From contig NC_063452.1 of NCBI RefSeq assembly GCF_020379485.1, forward strand, positions 13,433,065-13,497,064: DNA of 64,000 bases. Direction: 5' to 3'. Below, piece by piece: positions 33,665-44,351 of this stretch. This stretch comes from Brassica napus (Eukaryota > Streptophyta > Magnoliopsida > Brassicales > Brassicaceae). The notes below the pieces were generated by a model that was given only the letters and a program-made list of their open reading frames with translations, made no database searches and was not told the DNA's origin. The translations under genes and the position numbers were made by a program. Numbering within the stretch: the first letter of the stretch is position 1; every line of letters starts with the position of its first letter.

Positions 33665-33966
33665 TTGTTTAGGATTGTGTCTAGGTCTAAAGTTGATAGA
33701 TTGATTGAAAGATACTACCTTTACATTGAAACTTGATCACCCAAGGTCAATTCCCTTAGCCCATGAATTCTCCATCTCATAAGAAAGAAATGCTTTGTTC
33801 TTTATTGCATTTTAGTAGTATTCTCTCTTCAAAATCATCTTGCCAATTGATAGCATTTAGATTAACCATGGTCTTGCATTCTCTTTGCTTTAGAATCACT
33901 TAGAACTGGTTGGACATACTTTATACTATAACATTTGATTAGGAGCCTTGAAAACTTCTAACATCA
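33665..33966 (+). repeat. 5' LTR remnant of the Athila element
   Basis: It corresponds to 45552-45854 of the 3' LTR and ends ATCA. Similarity stops abruptly at 33665, so the outer four fifths of the LTR are missing. Confidence 0.88.
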
Positions 33967-33985
33967 AATTGGGGCCGTTGTCAAA
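33967..33985 (+). other. Athila primer-binding site
   Basis: TTGGGGCCGTTGTC directly follows the LTR. It resembles the TGGCGCCGTTGCC site complementary to tRNA-Asp used by Athila/Tat elements, with two visible changes. Confidence 0.7.
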
Positions 33986-34096
33986 TTCTAAGTTGATTGT
34001 GACATTGAGATTTAGTCACTTGCTTGAGACTAAGTCAATTTTTGTTTAATTGTGTTATTGCATCTCTTTCTTTTTCTACCTTTGAATTTCAGGTGT

Positions 34097-35701
34097 ATGA
34101 TCACAAGAAGCAGATGTGCAACAAACCTAGTTCCAAGAGTGGAACACATTAGAGCACTTGAGAGGGAGATTGCAAGACAGAGAAGAGAAGTAGAGCAACA
34201 TGCTCACTTGCAAAGGTTGGGGTTTGATATAGAGAATCTGCCTCAAGATGGTGATGCCCTAGGGGGCATTGATCCAAGAGCTGATCACCTTCGACCACAG
34301 CGCCAGCCACAACATCCACCGCGCCAAGCTCGTGCCATTGGAGCCTATGATCAACCTCACATTAATGGTCATAGGTTGGGAATCAGAGCACCACCAGTGG
34401 AGAACAGCAACTTTGAGATCAAGTCAGGGCTGCTCAACACCATAGAGAACAACAAGTATCATGGCCTTGCTGCTGAAGACCCTTTTGATCACTTGTACAA
34501 GTTTGATAAATATTGTGGCTTGTCCAAGACAAATGGTGTTTCTGGAGATCCTTTCAAGTTGAAGTTGTTCCCTTTCTCTTTTGGAGACAAGGCACACCAG
34601 TGGGAGAAGACTCTCCCAAGTGACACTGTCACTACTTGGGAAGAGTGTAAGAGAGTTTTCCTAGACAAGTTATTCCCTACTTCAAGAACAGCTAAGATCA
34701 GGAATGAAATCTCTGGGTTTCAACAGAAAGGTCTAGAGAGCTTCAGTGAAGCATGGGAGAGGTTCAAGGGCTACTGTTCTCAATGCCCTCATCATGGTTA
34801 CAGCAAGGAGATTTTGCTTAGCACTTTCTATAGAGGAGCTCTACCACAGTGCAGAAACATGCTTGATACTGCCAGCAATGGTTTCTTTTTGGGAAGAACT
34901 GAGGAAGAGACAGAGGAACTGGTAGAGAACATGGCCAAGAGTGACTCGGTCTACAGTGAGGAGCATGATAGGGTCAACAGAAGTGATGATCAGCAGACAG
35001 AGAAAGAGATCAAGTCCTTGCAAGAGAAGATGGATTTGCTTCTTTCCAACCAAGCTAAACAAGAGCAGATGAACTTTGTGGGTGGTCCTAGTCAAGAGGT
35101 TCCTCCTAAGGTCAATGAGGTTGATGGTTTGGAAGGCCAAGAAGAGATATGCTTCATCAACAACAATTGTACTTGGTACAGGAAGGAACCTAACTTTCAG
35201 TACAACAACTACCAGCAAAGGTCTTACTCCAACAACCAGCAAGGAGGCTACCAGCCAAAGCAGAACACTCAGCAAGGGAGCTATCAGCCTAGGCAAAACA
35301 TCCCTCATGGTTTCAACAATCACAGCAATCAGTCTACTCAAGTCCAAGGAAGTTCTTCACAAGCTCCAGCTTCAGATACAAGTGTGGATGGAATGTTCAA
35401 AAAGCTCTTGGATTTTCAGGCAAAGAATGAGAAAACAATGGGCTATGAGTTCAAAAACATTCACTCCAAGATTGATGGAAGCTACAATGAGCTCAACAAC
35501 AAGATCCGAAATTCGGAGAACCAGTTTGCTTCTATGAATTCTCAGCCAAGTCGCCAACAAGGGTCATTACCTGGAAAGCCAGAGCAAAACCCCAAGGAAA
35601 CAATGAAGGCAATCACCCTAAAGAGTGGTAGAGAGTTGCCTCCAAGAGTTCTCACCAAGGATGGTGAAAAAACAAGGTGGGGAGGTGGCCATCAACATTG
35701 A
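34097..35701 (+). pseudogene. Athila gag
   Basis: The gag (capsid) part starts at ATG 34097 (MITRSRCAT), the usual Athila gag start, which I prefer to the in-frame ATG at 34052. It is preceded by a TTTCAG/G acceptor-like site. A coiled-coil-like segment (EREIARQRREVEQ) is near residues 25-40. The Retrotrans_gag domain (WEECKRVFLDKLFP, FSEAWERFKGYC) lies at about 150-270. A Gln/Asn-rich tail follows with no clear CCHC knuckle. The frame breaks near 35690, where gag should pass into the linker before protease, and ends at 35701 in the wrong frame. Confidence 0.85.
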
Positions 35702-36839
35702 TGATGAAGTGGTGATTGTAGATGAGAAGGTTGATGAAGAGATTCTGGAAAAGATTGTTGAAGCTAAGGGTAAAGAGAAGGTTGGAGAGGAGAAGAAGAT
35801 AGTGAAACATGGTGAAACTGCTACTCTAACGAAGGAATCGTCTTTTGTTCCTCCTCCCTTTGAGCCAAAGCTGCCATTCCCTGGAAGATTCAAAAGACAG
35901 CTATTGGAGAAGTACAAGGCACTCTTTGAGAAACAAATGAGTGAAGTTCAGGTCACAATGCCCATCATTGATGCTTTTATGTTGGTCCCTCAGTACAGCA
36001 AATTCTTGAAAGATGATGTGGCTGCAAAGAAGAAAGATATGGAAGGTATGATGATCTTAACACACGAGTGCAGCGCCATTATCCAGAGGTTAGATGTTCC
36101 AAGAAAGCTAGAAGATCCATGATGTTTCACCTTACCTTGTGCTCTAGGACCCATGGTGTTTGAGCGGTGTCTATGCGATCTTGGAGCTAGTGTCAACTTG
36201 ATGCATTTGTCTATTGCAAAGAAGCTTGGATTTACTCAATACAAGAAGTGTAGACTCTCTTTGGTGTTGGCTGATGGATCAGTGAAGATTCATGTTGGTA
36301 TCCTAGAAGACATTCCCTTGATGGTTGGTAACTTTGAGATCCCTACTGATTTTGTTGTGTTGGAGATGGGTGAGGTAGCCAGAGACCCTTTGATCCTTGG
36401 AAGACCATTCTTAGCCACAACAGGAGCTATTGTGAATGTTAGAGAAGGAAAGATTGATCTTCATCTTGGAAAAGGGAACATCCTCCACTTTGACATCAAT
36501 GAAGTGATGAAGAGGCCAACCATCCAGAACCAAATTTTCTACATAGATGAAATGGATGACCTGGCTGATGAGCTTCTAGAGGAGTTGGCACTTGAAGACC
36601 ATCTACATCATGCTTTAACAATTGAAAGAGAGGTCCAAGTGATTGAGAACAAGGAAAGTGATGCCTATGTGAAGGTGTTGGATTCTCACAAGGGGATTGG
36701 TGGTGAGGATCAAAATGAGGAGCTTACACATGAGATTCAACATGCTGCCTCAGCTACTCAACAAGAAGACATTCATCAAGAGGACTGGAGTGAACTAAGG
36801 CGCCTAAAGTGGAACTTAAACCTCTTCCCCAAGGTGTAA
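35690..36839 (+). pseudogene. Athila gag-protease linker and aspartic protease
   Basis: After the frameshift the polyprotein continues in another frame with an acidic, Lys-rich linker (PPPFEPKLPFPGRFK near 35850-35900). A TGA at 36120-36122 interrupts it just before the protease. The protease has the motif [13 protein letters not shown] at about 36172-36210 (the D-[LT]-G-A-S active-site form of these elements) and a hydrophobic [12 protein letters not shown] at about 36396-36430. A second frameshift near 36800 separates it from reverse transcriptase. Confidence 0.85.
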
Positions 36840-38638
36840 GGTATGCTTTTCTTGGCCCTAATGAGACTTACCCTGTGATAGTGAGTAATGAACTGAATGA
36901 AAATGAATTGTCTAAACTTTTGAATGAACTGAAAAAGTATAGAAAGGCAATAGGCTACTCACTAGATGATATTAAAGGGTTATCACCTTCTTTATGCATG
37001 CATAGGATACATCTAGAGGATGAATCTATGACTTCTATAGAACATCAAAGAAGGTTGAACCCCAACTTGAAAGATGTTGTTAAGAAAGAGATTCTAAAAC
37101 TCCTAGATGCAGGAGTAATCTATCCTATTTCGAATAGCAAATGGGTGTCTCTTGTGCATATTGTCCCAAAGAAGGGTGGATTAACTGTGGTTAAAAATGA
37201 TAAGAATGTACTAATTCCAACAAGAACAATAACAGGACATAGGATGTGCATAGATTATAGAAAATTAAACTCAGCATCTAGAAATGATCATTTTCCATTG
37301 CCATTCATTGATCAAATGCTTGAGAGACTTGCAAATCATCCCTATTATTGTTTTCTTGATGGGTATTCAGGGTTCTTCCAAATACCCATACATCCAAATG
37401 ATCAAGAGAAAACAACATTCACATGCCCTTATGGTACCTTTTCTTATCGAAGGATGCCATTTGGGCTATGTAATGCTCCAGCCACCTTCCAAAGGTGCAT
37501 GATGTCTATTTTCTCTGATCTTATAGAAGATGTTGTGGAGGTGTTCATGGATGACTTCTCTGTCTACGGATCTTCTTTTTCTGCTTGTTTGTCCAATCAT
37601 AGCAGGGTCCTAAAGCGTTGTGAAGACACCAACCTTGTGCTGAACTGGGAAAAGTGTCACTTCATGGTTAAAGAAGCGATTGTGCTTGGACACAAGATTT
37701 CAGAGGAAGGGATTGAGGTGGAGAAGGCTAAGATTGAAGTGATAGTTGGGTTAGCTCCACCAAAGACAGTGAAAGACATTAGAAGCTTCCTTGGTCATGA
37801 TGGGTTCTATAGAAGATTCATCAAAGACTTCTCCATGATGGCTAGGCCAATGACTAAGCTTCTATGCAAGGAAGCTGCATTCAACTTTAATTGGGAATGT
37901 CTAGAAGAATTCAACAAGTTGAAGGACAAGATGGTTAGTGCCCCCATTGTGCAGCCACCAGATTGGGATCTCTCCTTTGAGATAACGTGTGATGCTAGGG
38001 ACTATGCTGTGGGAGCTGTTCTTGGCCAAAAGAAGGACAAGAAGACTCATGTGATCTACTATGCGAGTAAAACTCTTGATGAAGCCCAAATGAAGTATGC
38101 TACAACTGAGAAGGAGCTGCTAGCCATTGCCTATGCCTTTGAGAAGTTCATAAGCTATTTGGTTGGATCAAAAGTCATAGTCTACACTGATCATGATGCA
38201 TTAAGACACCTCATGGCCAAGAAGGATGCTAAGCCAAGACTGTTGAGGTGGATCTTGCTGTTACAAAAGTTTGACCTAGAGATCAAAGACAAGCCAGGAG
38301 TTGAGAATGGTGTAGCTGATCACTTGTCTAGACTGAAGATTGAGTGTGGGATCCCCATTGATGAAGGGCTTCCAGAAGAACAAATCATGGCAATTAGAGC
38401 AGTGGTAACAGTTTGTGACACTGGAAAGAAGCTTGAAGAGGTGAAGGCAAATGAAGAGAAAGGTCCTTGGTATGCTGATTTGGTGAACTACTTAGCTTGT
38501 GGAAGAGAGGCAATGGGTCTTGAAAGATATGCTAAGAAGAAGTTCTACAAAGATGTGAAGAGATACTATTGGGATGAGCCTTACCTCTACGTCATTTGTA
38601 GAGATCAACTCTATAGAAGAGTAGTAGCTGAAGAATAA
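36809..38638 (+). pseudogene. Athila reverse transcriptase and RNase H
   Basis: This open stretch of 609 codons begins in the linker after protease. It includes the reverse transcriptase motifs [38 protein letters not shown] and the catalytic FMDDFSVYG at about 37540-37570. RNase H follows, with [32 protein letters not shown] and [14 protein letters not shown] at 38636-38638 cuts the polyprotein before integrase, in the same frame. Both catalytic domains look intact by motif, but they could be made only as part of a broken polyprotein. Confidence 0.9.
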
Positions 38639-39757
38639 GTTGAAGGGATCCTTACACACTGTCATGGATCATCCTATGGAGGCCATTTCGCTACTTTCAA
38701 GACTGTTTCGAAGGTGTTACAAGCTGGGTTTTGGTGGCCTCATATGTTCAAAGACACTCAAGACTTTGTCGCTAAGTGTGATTCATGCCAAAGGAGAGGG
38801 AACATCACCAAAAGGAATGAGATGCCCCAAAATCCAATTCTAGAAGTGGAGGTGTTTGATGTATGGGGTATTGATTTCATGGGACCATTCCCATCATCTT
38901 TTGGCAATAAATACATCTTCGTAGCCGTTGACTACGTCTCCAAGTGGGTGGAAGCTATAGCAAGTCCCACCAATGATTCTAGAGTGGTGATCAAGATGTT
39001 CAAGAGCACTATCTTTCCAAGATTTGGAGTCCCAAGAGTTGTGATCAGTGAAGGAGGATCTCATTTCATCAACAAGTTGTTTGAGAATCTTCTCAAGAAG
39101 AATGGTGTGAAGCATAAGGTTGCAACCCCTTACCATCCTCAAACAAGTGGTCAAGTTGAGATCTCCAACAGAGAAATCAAGTCTATTTTGGAGAAAACTG
39201 TGGGAACTACAAGAAAAGATTGGTCTATCAAGCTAGATGATGCACTTTGGGCTTATAGGACTGCTTACAAGACTCCTTTGGGAACCACACCTTTCAACCT
39301 TGTGTATGGAAAGGCTTGTCATCTACCAGTTGAGCTTGAGTACAAGGCATTGTGGGCTGTTAAGTTGCTAAATTTCGACATCAAGAGTGCCAAAGAGAAG
39401 AGACTTCTCCAACTCAATGAGCTTGATGAGATTAGACTGGATGCTTTTGAGAACTCAAGGATTTACAAGGAGAAAACCAAAGCTTTTCATGACAAGAAGA
39501 TCTTGAAGAGAGAATTTAGTGTTGGAGATCAAGTGCTTCTCTACAACTCTAGACTGAAGTTGTATCCCGGGAAGCTCAAGTCAAGATGGTCCGGTCCTTT
39601 CAAGATAAAGGAAGTTAGGCCATATGGGGCAATTGTGTTATGGGACAAGAATGGTGGAGACTTTACAGTCAATGGACAAAGAGTTAAGCTCTACATGGGA
39701 ACCACAATGGAGGAGAAACGAATCTCGGTTTCACTCTCCGACCCCGTCACCGCCTAG
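38639..39757 (+). pseudogene. Athila integrase
   Basis: The frame continues from the stop at 38636. The N-terminal zinc finger has its two His and two Cys (CDSCQRRG near 38778-38800). The core follows with the first catalytic Asp in GIDFMGPF. The second is replaced: the motif reads VISEGGSHF, with Glu where these integrases have Asp. The third acid is in [13 protein letters not shown]. The C-terminal part ([27 protein letters not shown]) is present and ends at TAG 39755-39757. The core change alone would be expected to impair strand transfer. Confidence 0.88.
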
Positions 39758-39839
39758 CCAAAGGAAAACAAAGTCAAGCTAGAGACTTAAAACAAGCTCA
39801 CTTGGGAGGAAGTCTCATGTCTATCCTTGTAAATAAAAA

Positions 39840-40170
39840 AAAATGGAGTAACTCACGCGGGATTGCTTACCCGCGTGACGCGAGCTGGAGAGATCTCGAG
39901 CGGAGCAAACACGGGTTACCTTACCCGCTCGCACGAATTTGGTCGGTGACGAAAATCTCACGAGGGTTGAGGTCACGCGGGTTCCTCTACCCGCTCGCAC
40001 GACAGTCGCATTCGGAGATATTATGACGCGGGGTAAAGCACGCGGGGTCGCACGAGTTTCTCCTACCCGCGTCGACGGGTCAAAACCCGCTCAGGTATGA
40101 TTTCTACCCTTAAACCCGGTGACCCGACCCAACAACCCGACAAACCGACCCGGTTCAACCCTAAAACACC
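39840..40170 (+). repeat. CG-rich palindromic repeat block between pol and the ATHILA ORF
   Basis: Motifs such as ACGCGGG and TACCCGCGT recur about every 30-60 bases in opposing orientation, giving a GC-rich island with many CG sites in an AT-rich element. The same motif style recurs in the 3' LTR (44550-44920). Confidence 0.7.
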
Positions 40171-40362
40171 CCCTACCCGCGTCTCTCTCTCCCTTTTCCT
40201 CTATCTCGCTTTCACAAAACATCCAAACCTCTCACACCAAATCACCCCATATCTCACTCAATTCTCCACCAAACCACTCCATTCTTTTTCCTAAATCCAA
40301 GCTTTCGCCCCTGTAGTCTGTTTTCTTGATTCAACTTGTCATTTCCTTTCATCCAAAGCAAG

Positions 40363-40843
40363 GTATTGTATCACAAAGATCAATTTCGTAGGCCTCATGA
40401 ACCCTAGAAATTTGAACTTGAAATTTGATTTTTCTCTTGCTTGATTCTTGTGAAATAGACTGGGGAAAACTTATATATCATGTTGGGTTGTTGATTCTAT
40501 GGTGAATTTGAGTTGAATTTGAACTTTGAAAATTAGGGTTCATGAGATTTGGGGATTTTTCGAAACTACTATAATTCCATATGACTTTGGCTTGGTTTGG
40601 TTAGTTAGGGTGTTTGAGAACTTAATTAGAGAACTTTCTAATTGAAGAACTCATTTGATGCTTAAATTTTGCTTAAAGGCCTTATTCTTTGCTTACATCC
40701 ATCTCTTGTGGCCTTATATCAATAACTTGTGTGCAATGTGATAGTTTTGCTTAAGCTAAGTGATCATGAATTGAATTCACATTTGCATTATCAAGTTTCC
40801 TACTTCCATTTGCTTATCCTTTTCCAAGGTTTAATATTGTCAG
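40363..40843 (+). other. Putative intron upstream of the ATHILA ORF
   Basis: A donor-like CAAG/GTATTG at 40362/40363 and an acceptor TTGTCAG at 40843 frame a T-rich 481-bp stretch, with the ORF start ATG 7 bases after the acceptor. It follows a CT-rich, promoter-like leader at 40170-40330. This would fit a separate spliced transcript for the extra ORF, as expected for env-position genes. It is an inference from splice-site form only. Confidence 0.35.
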
Positions 40844-40849
40844 GTACAA

Positions 40850-42730
40850 ATGGGTAGAAAGGATCAACACAAGATAGAGACCGAGAAACAAGAACTTGCC
40901 AAGCAATAGACTGCTAGACATGGGAAGCCTTTAACCTCCAAATCTACAACGGGAGGAACTTCTAGGAAACAAGCCTTGGCGGCAAAGAAGAGAGATGGCA
41001 AGCGGGTTATAACTGCCGAGGGAGTGGATGCTAGTGGTAGAATGCTAGCCCCTCCCAAAAGATCTAAGGAACCAAAAGGCAAGGAAGTAGCTCTTCCTCA
41101 AGTGGAGGAAAATGAAGACATCACTGAAGAAGATCAAGCTCCCCTCAAGAAAGCCACAGTGTTTAAAGGGAAGAAGGTTGATACTGAGAGGGATAGAACC
41201 AAGACACCAACTGAAGATGAGCTATATGGGCATTTGAAGAATGGTGTGTTATGGCCTCCAACTCGATTTGCGGATATCAAGATTATGGAAGAGTTGGAGA
41301 TAGGTGACGACATTACGCAAATGTTGGAGCACATGAACATGCAAAGCTTCTTCACTATGGCCTACCCTCCCTATGAAGATGAGTCATGTCAGTTCTTGGC
41401 ATCATTAGAGGCCACCTTTCACACCACCAAACATGTGAGGCAAGGATGGGGAAAGATCAAATTCAAGATCCATGGGAAGGTTTACTACGTGACCTTCAAG
41501 GAGATTGGACAAGCACTTGGTCTTAAGGATTTGGAGGAATCATCCATCCCCATACCTTATGATTCAACTAAGGAGGAGAACATTGCCAACATTGTTTGGA
41601 AGGTGTTGGCGGGGAAGAGTCGCAAGGCAAGCCGCGACAAGAACGCCTTCATTCGCCATCCTTCCGTGTGCTATCTCCACCGGTTGATTGTCCACACCAT
41701 TTTCCCAAGGAAAGAACCAGACACTGTTAATGATGAGGAGCTACAACTTCTTCACCAAACCGTCCAACATTATGCTCACCCATCTCAGTTGCCTCTTGTC
41801 AGCACTGATTTCTACAAGAATTTTGGAATGGTGGGATTCTTTGTGAAGCGCCTCATCCACTACAAAGAGTGGGCTTGGACAACGAGTGACTCGGAACCTC
41901 AGATTGGAATTGGTGGCTTGATAACTCCACTGATTAAGTTCAAGGATATACCCTTAGAAGATGATCCAACTGGTCCCGCTTTCATGGATGGAAGCTACTT
42001 GAAGAAAACTCAGTACTTCAGTGGAAGGTTCGAGGGAACTTGTGTCTACTCTTACCTACAGTCTACAAAGGAGGTTGAAGTGCTTCTCCCAAATTGGGAC
42101 CTCACGAGCTTGACGCGACCAGGAGCTATTAGCTTTGATATTGGGGAAGAACACCTCCTTGGACCCCATGGTCCTCTAGGCCCCATGAGATCTCCCAAGA
42201 AGAAGAAGACTGCAGATAGATGTGGTGTGTTCCAAGAGGACACTTCCAGTTTAAACTCTGAGCTCCTCTATGGTCCTCCTCGTTACCACTTTGAGCAACG
42301 TCCTAGAGTCTTACCCAATGGTCCCCTTTGCCAAGCTCATGAGCATATTGGCAACCTCCAAAGGTGGAACAAAGCTCATGACATAACTATCTTCAAGCTC
42401 AAGGACAAATGTAAGAAGTTGAGTAAGACTGTGAAGAGGCAAGCAGAAGCTTCAGCTCAGTTCATGAAGAAGGTGGCTGATCTACTGACCAGAGGAGCTG
42501 TGGCAGGATGCTCATCAACAGATTTTGACTTCCTTAACCCCAAGCCGCAGCCCCCAATAGATCCTTTGGCACTCAGTTTCCCCGCCACCAAAAAAAAGCT
42601 GCTCCGCCGGAAGAGAAACCCACCAGCTCAACCATCAGATTCAGGAAACAAATCTCCATCCCTTGCCTCGACAGATAAGGAAGCTGACACCGAGGATGAG
42701 GCATCGGCCTCTTCCCACGCTCCCTATTGA
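40850..42730 (+). pseudogene. ATHILA ORF (PF03078-type, env-position gene)
   Basis: The 627-codon frame starts at ATG 40850 (MGRKDQHKIE) and is open except for TAG at codon 20 (40907-40909). It resembles the Arabidopsis retrotransposon ORF-1/ATHILA family. It has a basic, charged N-terminus, a central globular part (WPPTRFADIKIMEELEIGDD, SFFTMAYPPYEDESCQFLAS, VGFFVKRLIHYKEWAW) and a Lys/Pro/Ser-rich C-terminus. I see no signal peptide or clear membrane segment, so an envelope role is not supported by sequence. Its function is not known to me. Confidence 0.85.
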
Positions 42731-44337
42731 GGTACTCCTCCACCTTTCCATTGTATATACCAGTTTTTCTTTGCATTTATCTCTCCTTTCGGTATCTCCT
42801 TCAACTTCCTAACACAGAGACTGTGTGAACTAAGTTTGGGGGAGGTACCAAGTATTTGATCATGTTTTCTTTGATGATTTGAGTCCCACGCATTGCATTG
42901 TACATACATATATGCATAGAAAAACCAAAAAATTTGAAAATTTTGAAAAACACAAAAAGAAACGTGTAGTTGCATCACTTGCACTTTTAGGATTGAGTCT
43001 AGAGCATATAGGTTGCATTCACTTGCATTGGGAACAATGATTTAAAATGCCTTGTAAAGTAACTCTTGTCTAGAACTCAAAGTGATACCCTAGTTAAACA
43101 TATCAAGTAGCTTAAGCATCTCTTGAAAGCCTTGCACGTTTCGAGCCTTGAAAACTCTTCTTGAAACTTGTTTGCTTGCTTGATATTGACATTGTTCTTA
43201 AGATCAGCTCCAATCTGAACTTGGCTTCAATGAACTTAATCTCTCTTGCATATGGGAATTTGCACACTTGATCATGGATCTCATACACATTTGAGTTATC
43301 TTATTCCTTTATGCCAATTTTTGTTAACCTAAATGGCACTCCACACCCTACAACCCTAACCATTCTTTGAGACCAAACAGTGAATTGCATGAGTGAGGCC
43401 TCTTTTAATAGCTTGTTATGTGCAAAATCTTGAGAGTATTGGAGGCGACATAGATTGGTTCTCATCTCTTGTTAGCAAAATGAGCTAGCATTTGGGAATA
43501 GTGAGAGGGGTTTGTGTGTTCTAAATTTCAATATCTTAGGTTTGGGGAGTAAGAAATATGAGAAAGATGAACGAAAGAGTGTCAATAGAAAAGAAAACTC
43601 TAGGGACAAAAGAAAAGTATGAAGCCCTAGATTATGTACAAAAGAACCTTCCCCCTTATAAAAAAGAAAAAAAAAAGAGAGAAAAGAATCAAAGAGAAGG
43701 TGGGGAAGGAAATGAGAAAGAGCTAGAGCATGTAAAAAGTGCATTAAAATCCCTAGTTGGTTGAGTCAAAAGAAAAAGAGAGTTGTTCATTGGGTGAGTG
43801 ATGTGAGTGGGTGTTATTTTGGTTTTTAGATGATGATAAAATGGTAGAACTTGTGATCACTTAAAAAAAAAGGGTAGAATGATGAGAATGAATCTATGTA
43901 TGCATGAGTTGCTTCTAGTCTTAGATAAATTTTGCATAATGATCAAGCTCCTTGTTTTTGAGTGATAACCACCTTGAAATGATAACATTTGAACCCTTCT
44001 CTTCATTCATATTTGACCATTGCTTACCTAGCAAAATGATTGAGATCATGTGCCCATTTGTGAGAATTCACCTTGTGTGCGTGTGTGTGAATCAATGTGA
44101 GAGCTGGTTGAAGGGACTTGTTAGTTGATGAGTATTGCGACTTGTGTAGAGGCATAAGAGTAGGGATAGGCCTAGAGAAGCTAGAGTATAATAAGAGAGT
44201 TGCTCATGCTATTTGCTATGTTTCTTTAGGATGTTAAGTTGAGTGCTAGGAAGTGTTACTTTTGGCTATGAATTCCCACCTTCAAACCTCTCTCCTATAT
44301 GAGTTCTTGCAAGTTCACTTGAAGACAAGTAAAGAAC
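42731..44337 (+). other. Athila 3' untranslated region
   Basis: Non-coding, about 1.6 kb. It holds an internal copy of the polypurine tract (AAGTTTGGGGGAG, 42832-42844) and A-rich stretches at about 42915-42960 and 43560-43740. Confidence 0.7.
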
Positions 44338-44350
44338 AAGTTTGGGGGAG
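44338..44350 (+). other. Athila polypurine tract
   Basis: AAGTTTGGGGGAG immediately precedes the 3' LTR (TTGATATC) and would prime plus-strand synthesis. Confidence 0.85.
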
Positions 44351-44351
44351 T

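Noticed and set aside
34841..35917. Frames opposite or shifted within Athila gag and linker
   Set aside because: Shadow frames created by the real gag codon pattern.
40850..42730. Envelope glycoprotein in the Athila env position
   Set aside because: No signal peptide or membrane segment is visible; it fits the ATHILA ORF family of unknown role instead.
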